A DNA stretch of 64,000 nucleotides from NCBI GenBank assembly GCA_021234155.1, contig JAJEKV010000020.1, positions 1,973,275-2,037,274 of the forward strand. The letters run 5' to 3'. The position numbers were made by a program, and so were the translations under genes. Positions 58,384-64,000 of the stretch are shown piece after piece. The notes beneath the pieces are model-generated. The model was not told where the DNA came from. It saw nothing but the letters and a program-made list of their open reading frames with translations, and did not search any database. Source of the stretch: Isoetes taiwanensis (Eukaryota; Streptophyta; Lycopodiopsida; Isoetales; Isoetaceae). The stretch's first letter is position 1. Each line of letters begins with the position of its first letter.

Positions 58384-58916
58384 CCAAGGGTTTTGCGTAG
58401 AAAAAAGGCTTAGATTATGATGAAGTCTTTGCTCCCGTAGCCAGAATGTCCACTATTAGATCAGTTATAGCTCTTGCTGCGGTTAATGTCTGAAATGGAC
58501 ATTAAGTCTGCTTTTTTGAATGGTGATTTAGAGGAAGAGGTCTATATGACTCAACCTCCAGGATTTGTTGTTCAAGGGAAGGAGCGGTTGGTTTGTCATT
58601 TGAAGAAAAGCATTATGGCTTGAAGCAGGCTCCAAGATGTTGGCATACAAAAATTAATGCTTTCTTTCTTGAGCAGGGGTTCAACAGAAGTGCAGCAGAC
58701 CCCAATCTTTATTACAAATCACATGAAGGCCGAATGTGCGTTGTGGTTTTGTATGTTGATGATTTGATCATCACAGGAGATGCTGATCTTGAGGTGGAAA
58801 GATCAGCAGTTCGGATATCCATCGTCAAAGTTGCTACTTATTTGGACGGGAGAGGAGGATTGCAGACATTCCTACGGACCATCCTTCTTGCAGCAAGCAA
58901 CATATCTTTGTTTTAA
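58300..58916 (+). pseudogene. Copia reverse transcriptase fragment
   Basis: Continues in other frames: CKWVFKTKFHADRTVSKHKA and RLVAKGFA, a [53 protein letters not shown], then VVVLYVDDLIITGDADLE with the catalytic YVDD box. The similarity ends about 20 codons later, near 58790, so the rest of RT and RNase H were lost by deletion or recombination. Confidence 0.9.
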
Positions 58917-59070
58917 TTTCACTGAAATTATTTATACATATCTTTGTTTGGATTTCCAATGTACCTATATCTTTGTTTATATATCTTTGTTTGGATTTCC
59001 AATGTACCTATATCTTTGTTTTAATTTCACTGAAATTAGTTATATATATCTTTGTTTGTTTGTTCTCTCT
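58901..59070 (+). repeat. AT-rich tandem repeat after the Copia fragment
   Basis: Alternating copies of ATATCTTTGTTTGGATTTCC AATGTACCT and ATATCTTTGTTTTAATTTCA CTGAAAT. It sits at the breakpoint of the Copia element. Confidence 0.85.
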
Positions 59071-59324
59071 TAGTATTGGTTGGATGGAAGGTATTAGATA
59101 TTATAATTACCTCATGCATTGACAATAATATTTGATATTTAGGCCTCCTATTGTGGCCATTCCAATTAAATTAATTTGGAGGGAGTTTACTTTATCCATC
59201 TAAGTTGCACAACATGATCTAAGAAACTCATAGTGCCCTAGACAGTTCCACGCATGAGACATTCAAACATTGCTTAGAGACAAAATGAACAATTATTACA
59301 TGCACTTAATTATTACATGGCTCC

Positions 59325-59329
59325 TCCGA

Positions 59330-59361
<32 letters not shown>

Positions 59362-59412
59362 GGCCCCTGCGCAAGGATGACACGCATAAATCGAGAAATG
59401 GTCCAAATTTTT
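59325..59412 (+). pseudogene. U6 snRNA retrocopy, 5'-truncated, fused to a LINE tail
   Basis: Identical in appearance to plant U6 from TCCGATAAAATTGGAACG through GATACAGAGAAGATTAGCAT to GGTCCAAATTTTT. The 5' hairpin is missing, and there is no USE or TATA upstream, so it is not transcribed as U6. At 59413 the sequence changes directly into the LINE tail. The chimera is younger-looking than the copy at 12.4 kb, with almost no substitutions. Confidence 0.92.
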
Positions 59413-59470
59413 GGTCCCATAGACCGATTGGTCTCCGTGGACGATAAAAGTACCTTCCTTCCTTCCTTCC
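59413..59470 (+). repeat. LINE tail fused to U6, TTCC repeats
   Basis: GGTCCCATAGACC, loop GATT, GGTCTCCGTGGACGATAAAA, then GTACC and TTCC repeats. Differs from the LINE tail at 36.0 kb at only a couple of positions. Confidence 0.92.
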
Positions 59471-60360
59471 TCAAACTACCCACAGTTGAACAATCACATG
59501 TAAAGCCCACCGACGGTGGGCAATTTACTAGTAAGGATATATTGATTTGGAAAGAGGATGTGGCAGGTGAACCAATGGTGCCTACGGGAGAGACTAAAGC
59601 TATGAAGCCACTAGGAGAAGTGAAGGACTGTGAACGGACTATGGAAGGGATAATGGATTATATAAAGTACTGGGAGAAATCCTTAGCAGATAAACACATA
59701 GCACCAGAGAGAAGAGCGTGCAATGAAGCACTTGTAAATTATTGGAATGAAGTTCATATACTTTTAGGGAGTTTGGACACAAGTAATAGCGTCCTTCGAG
59801 AGGGTGGTCTACCTCAAAGTCGATGGAGGCTCGACCATAGTCAATTCCAACCTAATCAGTAGCCGATCCACTTGATAACAGAGGAGTCTGAAGAGGAGGT
59901 GGAAGAGGATGAAGAGCACTATGTTGGACCTAGAAAAGAGCGTCCCAAGTATTATGGACTTGCTCCATATGATCCTAAGATGGATTTGAAGGATGGCCAA
60001 TATTTGATCGTCAGGCCATCAGATGAAGATACTTATCCTATTTGGTTAGGGTATACCATCTTGAGTGTTTGTAGGGAAGCTAATAACCCTAATAGAAACA
60101 AGGTGCGTGTGGAGTAGTGGCGTCCAGTAAGTGGAAAAGGAGTCATTACTGAAAAAGAGCACTACAAAGATTGTTTTAATAAGCAATGGAAGTATGATGC
60201 AAGTGATCCGACCCAATGGGTGGAAATAAAATCCGTGTTGATGTCATGGAACCTCAGAAAGGGCAAGGTGGATTCGAGAAAGGGGTGCATAAAGATTCCA
60301 ATCTCTGTGAAGGATAAAGTTCTGAAGTCACTAGAGAAGATAGCCGAACAAGCAAAATAA
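59471..60360 (+). pseudogene. Unknown gene with two in-frame TAG stops
   Basis: After the TTCC tail one reading frame stays open for nearly 300 codons, broken only by TAG at 59860-59862 and 60115-60117, and ends with TAA at 60358-60360. The first part is acidic-basic mixed (WNEVHILLGSLDTSNSVLRE). The middle is very acidic (EESEEEVEEDEEHYVGPR). The end reads GQYLIVRPSDEDTYPIWLGY and, across the second stop, KVRVE*WRP, then QWKYDASDPTQWVEIKSV. The VxVxWWxP-like block suggests the second TAG was TGG. I do not recognise the family; the layout is reminiscent of BAH/chromo-like or transposon-associated proteins. The U6 chimera appears to have landed in or just before it. Confidence 0.5.
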
Positions 60361-62434
60361 AGTACGAGAGTTCATGAGTATCTTATGATGTGAATCTTAC
60401 TTTCATTATAATCCTACTTTTAGTGCATTTTCATTGTCTTCGTGCTTTCATTGTAATCTTACTTTCATTATATGAGTATCTTACTCTACTTGAATGTGAA
60501 ATGCTTGTGATTATCTACTTGAGTTACATCTACTTGAATGTGGAATACTGGCTTGTGATAAGTGTTAACTTGTAATTTGAGACCTGTTAGAATTAAGGCT
60601 GATAATAAAAAGTATTTACATGCAATTCCACATTGTTGAAATTGGGGTTGTCACTATTTGTAAATTTCAAAGTGATGGAATAATTTCAAAATAATGGAAT
60701 CGTGGTTTTAGTTTCTCATATATCGAATATGGCTTTAGGTCATGGCCATTTAGACTGTATCCCAAGCTTGCTGTCATTTGAGCACGTCATTTAATGAAGG
60801 GCAATCTAATCTTTATTTTGTGGCAGACATTTTACTTGCAAATGCTCCCATACCATGTTTTTTTCATTGTTGTCTTGAACTACCATACCATGCTTTTTTG
60901 CATTGTTGTCTTGAACTAGAGTATGGCATCAAGTCTGACACTAATTATGAGTTCCACAATTGAGCCAAAGTTGGTGGATAAGGCATTAAGCAGTTCAGTT
61001 TATGGTTCTATTATGTCTGTCGGGCATACAAAATATCTATTCTATTGCAATCCATTAGTCTTCAACAACAGAGGAAAAAGTTGAGACTACATTCTGAAGC
61101 CATTGTATCTACTATAAGGAAATGATAGTGAACATGCATTTATTTTTCTCTTGCAAGGGCTGAAATTTGCTAAGCATCACAATATAATAGACTAATTACA
61201 GTGCCCAGCGTTGCTGGCATAAGTTGGTTGCTGTAAAATTAACAGAAATGCTTATAACATCTCGAATGGCAATATTGCCATTTTGTTCCCATTTCCAAAA
61301 AGACTATTTTTAGCTTACATGAAGGTACCCCCGTAGGTTATACACTCATTAGTTTAAAGGTTGTACCCACATAAGTTTTAATCTTCCAACTGTACATCAT
61401 AAGTGTAGGCTGCCTCGGGGACAAAGTATTTTATTTAATAAAAACAGTGCCCAACATAGTATTATTTAATAGAAACAGTGCCCAGCATTATTGGGCATAT
61501 GTTGGCAATAAGGCCAATCTTCTATATTTGTAACTGACACCTTGATTAACCTTGATTAGTGAAAAGCATTATGTTTAACATTATGTTTGTGTTGTTTGAC
61601 GCAGTGCTAGATAGGAAGAGATTCAGAAGACAGAACTCGAGTTCTGGCAACTTGGAATTCTACTATGCAAATTTAGTGGCCATCATGACCTTCACTATGT
61701 TTAACAATATGTTTGTGTTGTAGTATGTTTGTGTTGTTTATTACCGTGCTAGATAGGAGGAGGTTCAAAAGACACAACTCGAGTTCTAGCAGCTTATAAT
61801 CCTAATATGCAAATTTAGTGGCCATCTTGACCATGGGAGCCATTATCGTGACCATGGGAGGCATTACATACTGCAAGATAGACTTTGGTCCATGACTAAG
61901 GGGAAAAATACCTAAATTCTTTACAATGAAGATGGGCAATACATTTAAGGTAAGAGGACATTTGCTCTATATTATTGCTCTATGGTTGGATCTTGTTGAG
62001 TCTTTCACCTCTATTTTGCAGTTTATAATTCTACATTTCAGCTAGATAACATGTCCATGGCTCTGGCTCTGTTGAACCTGTTGTGCTTAATGCACATAGC
62101 TTGGATGGGACCATATAACCAAGATACGTCAGTAACTTTGATGGTGCACATCTAGCACCAAAGAATTTCCACCGTGTGTACCACAAACAACCACAATGGA
62201 TACAATGCATTTACAACCTAGATTTGAAACTACTTTTGCATACAACTCTTTACTCCCTTGAATCTAATGAAGTCTGAATCAGTTTGACTCTGCAGGTATC
62301 ATTTATGCTTCATAAAGCTGGTAAAGCTGACAGTTTAAAGAATGCAGCAACCTGCAAGAAGCAAATACATATAAAGACACAAACTATTTTCTGTTCATAT
62401 GGGGTTGAGCTTTCCGAGTTTGATAGATTGAGTT
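60361..62434. other. No gene recognised; 142-bp tandem duplication
   Basis: AT-rich. A diverged tandem duplication (TATGTTTGTGTTGTTT ... TGCAAATTTAGTGGCCATC) has copies starting at about 61582 and 61724. Confidence 0.5.
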
Positions 62435-63060
62435 CCTCCATATGAGTCTTTGGGCACAAAATGTTCAGATCAAGATGCGACGATATGACGATGATGCACA
62501 CTCCCAAACCAAAGCTTGCCATCTATCTCTTCAACCTCACTTATATATGAAAGCCATTCTCATCTTTCAAGATCTGAAGCAACTCCCCATTAGCACTATA
62601 TCTGGCTACCATTGCGTGGGCCTCCAGACAACTTGTTGAAAAGATACATTGATGGAATGGAAGCTCAACATAAATGCCCTCAGTTTCACAAGATTCAAAA
62701 AGAACTCCATATCCTCATTTCTACGATTGTTCCTGCTTTTAGGTCCCTTTAACCAATACCTCAGTAACCTGTAATACCATGTTATTTGTGAGATTTGATC
62801 TTCTGCAGAACAATTAGGAACTATCTAATCTGGCAGTTGTGGATTCTGCAATGAGCAGGAAGGAATAATCCTTGTTCAATGCAATGAAAGAGGAGATCAC
62901 GGAGCAATACTATGTTATTTGTGAGATTTGATCTTCTGCAGAACAATGAAGAAATATCTAACCTGGCAGTTGTGCATTCTGCAATGAGCAGGAAGGAATA
63001 GTCCTTGTTCAATGCAATGCCATTTGCAAAGAGGAGACCAGGGAGCAGCACAGTATTTGC
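62435..63060 (-). pseudogene. Strictosidine synthase-like (SSL) relic
   Basis: Minus strand. An exon-like piece (about 63060-62963) reads LLPGLLFANGIALNKDYSFL and AECTTAR, then a GT donor; SSL proteins have LLxxLxFANGVALSKDExFL at this place. Another piece (about 62615-62440) reads MVARYSANGELLQILKDENG, then after a frameshift SEVEEIDGKLWFGSV, which matches the C-terminal end of SSL six-bladed propellers (VSEVEExDGKLWxGSV). Stops and the frameshift make it a relic. SSL proteins are secreted or ER-associated; most plant members do not make strictosidine and their substrates are poorly known. An exon copy is duplicated at 62830-62925. Confidence 0.75.
62781..63050. repeat. 133-bp tandem duplication over an SSL exon
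   Basis: Copies start at 62781 and 62914 (GTTATTTGTGAGATTTGATC) and include the FANG exon; the outer copy has lost the frame. Further GCAAAGAGGAGACCA words repeat at 63017-63112. Confidence 0.9.
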
Positions 63061-63843
63061 AAAGAGGAGACCATTTGCAAAGAGGAGACCAGGAGACCAG
63101 GGACCAGGGAGTAGCCTTCCAGTATTATCTTCTCTTCTCTGAGGATTGACATTATTTAACTCCTGGAGATGGCTTTTTAACTTTGTAGACAAAGAAACAA
63201 AATTCTGAAATATCAAACATACCTTGATAAACTAATGACAATTTATAGTTCTTATGCACAACTGTAAATGGAATAAGGTTTACTACCAGCTTCCAAGAAT
63301 GGATTTGCAGCAGCCGAACAGCTCAAACTGCTTGAGCTGTCTAATTCATCTGTCTCATAGCCTTTCTTCTTACAAAAACTGGCTTTCTGCTAGTACAAAT
63401 GTCCTGACTGGCGGTAACAATTCAATACAAACCTGTAAGTTGATCAATCCTTCCCATTTAGAGGAGTAGGTTATAAGAAGCCAAACCAAGCCACCAGAAT
63501 AGACAGTTCAATTTAAAACTTACTTTTTCAAAAATCCGGTCCATATATCCACGAAACTCGAAGGACAAAACAACATTAGATATTTCTACCATAGCCATGG
63601 ACGACAGACACAAATCCTCAATAGGAAGCTCAAATAAAACCCTGAAGCTTCTGCCCGATTCATGCAGCCATGGATTACGTACTTTTTAATATGCCATTGT
63701 TGCTTTCTATGGCATCTATACTATTGCTATATGATATAAGAATATATTTATAAGAAGACATGCTCATCTAGGCCTTTATGTAATAACTATATTATAGCCG
63801 AACGTTACGAAAGAATAATAAAAAGGTTATTGTACAATTTAAT
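63061..63843. other. No gene recognised
   Basis: May include upstream parts of the SSL relic; nothing I can support. Confidence 0.35.
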
Positions 63844-63891
63844 TATACAAGAAATTTATCGCGGCGGCCTTCCGCCGCGAATATTTCTCTT
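63844..63891 (+). repeat. GC-palindrome repeat, copy D (most complete)
   Basis: ATACAAGAAATTTATCGCGG, CGGCCTT, CCGCCGCGAATATTTCTCTT. Arms AAGAAATTTATCGCGGCGG and CCGCCGCGAATATTTCTCTT pair with a few mismatches around a short loop. Confidence 0.92.
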
Positions 63892-64000
63892 CGCTGACTC
63901 ACTTATTGGTGAGAAAATGTGTGCGAAGTTGGAACAATGCCTTGTGCTATCTCATCAAGGTTTTCTCAAGTGCACCTCTTTGTGAATATCCTCCACGTCA
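63892..64000. other. Window end, nothing seen
   Basis: No supported feature. Confidence 0.4.

Larger units (their letters stand above)
54883..58916 (+). mobile_element. Truncated Ty1/Copia retrotransposon
   Basis: A 5' LTR (54883-55213), PBS, gag, protease, integrase and part of the RT are present in the usual Copia order. The element breaks off soon after the RT YVDD box; RNase H and the 3' LTR are missing, and AT-rich tandem repeats follow. One frameshift lies between gag and pol and several stops lie in pol. Not capable of independent movement. Confidence 0.93.

Noticed and set aside
59377-59470. Start of a 161-codon ORF at 59377
   Set aside because: The first 30 codons are a translation of U6 RNA and the LINE tail; only the part after the TTCC repeats looks like protein.

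Overview
The window looks like nuclear DNA of a land plant. It carries a complete plant-type COP1 gene with 13 spliced exons, an LRR receptor kinase, broken pieces of several plant housekeeping genes, and two pieces of plant-type U6 snRNA. The rest is mostly transposable elements in different states of decay. I infer a large, repeat-rich genome, possibly a fern or other non-flowering plant, but nothing in the sequence proves the species or clade.

Layout. 0-6 kb: an aspartate aminotransferase exon relic (0.9-1.1 kb), a 169-bp direct repeat flanking an unrecognised coiled-coil ORF (2.2-4.4 kb), and a Ty3/gypsy pol scrap on the minus strand (5.7-6.2 kb). 6.2-10.6 kb: a nearly full-length but broken LINE (ORF1 with RRM-like part, endonuclease, ruined RT, C-terminal zinc-knuckle region, tail stem-loop), followed by a long CT microsatellite. 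11.2-12.1 kb: an unrecognised decayed minus-strand coding tract. 12.4-12.56 kb: a U6 snRNA fused to a LINE tail. 12.66-24.53 kb: a minus-strand LTR retrotransposon with 1.8-kb LTRs, PBS, PPT and perfect 5-bp target duplications, but no recognisable pol; it sits inside one arm of a long-terminal-inverted-repeat element that ends at 25.36 kb. 25.4-25.8 kb: a near-perfect foldback and a tandem array.

27.2-31.4 kb holds COP1 (679 aa, plus strand), the clearest intact gene. 32-38 kb holds an inverted repeat, a frameshifted FCP1/NIF-type phosphatase relic and a 5'-truncated LINE (36.0-37.8 kb, minus). 38.4-41.8 kb is the LRR receptor kinase (minus, one intron, 1061 aa), with a duplicated start region upstream. 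42.55-44.05 kb is an inverted-repeat element full of GGTTCGCCC-type palindromes. 46-51.3 kb holds relics of a CYP710-like P450 and of phospholipid N-methyltransferase. 54.9-58.9 kb is a truncated Copia element, 59.3 kb a second U6/LINE-tail chimera, 59.5-60.4 kb an unknown gene broken by two TAG stops, and 62.4-63.1 kb a strictosidine synthase-like relic.

How things fit together. Only COP1 and the receptor kinase look functional. The most interesting mobile-DNA signal is a LINE family whose 3' tail ends in a small covarying stem-loop plus TTCC repeats. The same tail is fused to U6 snRNA at two separate loci. A second signal is a short GC-palindrome repeat found four times. Both are pattern-based observations made by eye and need database searches.
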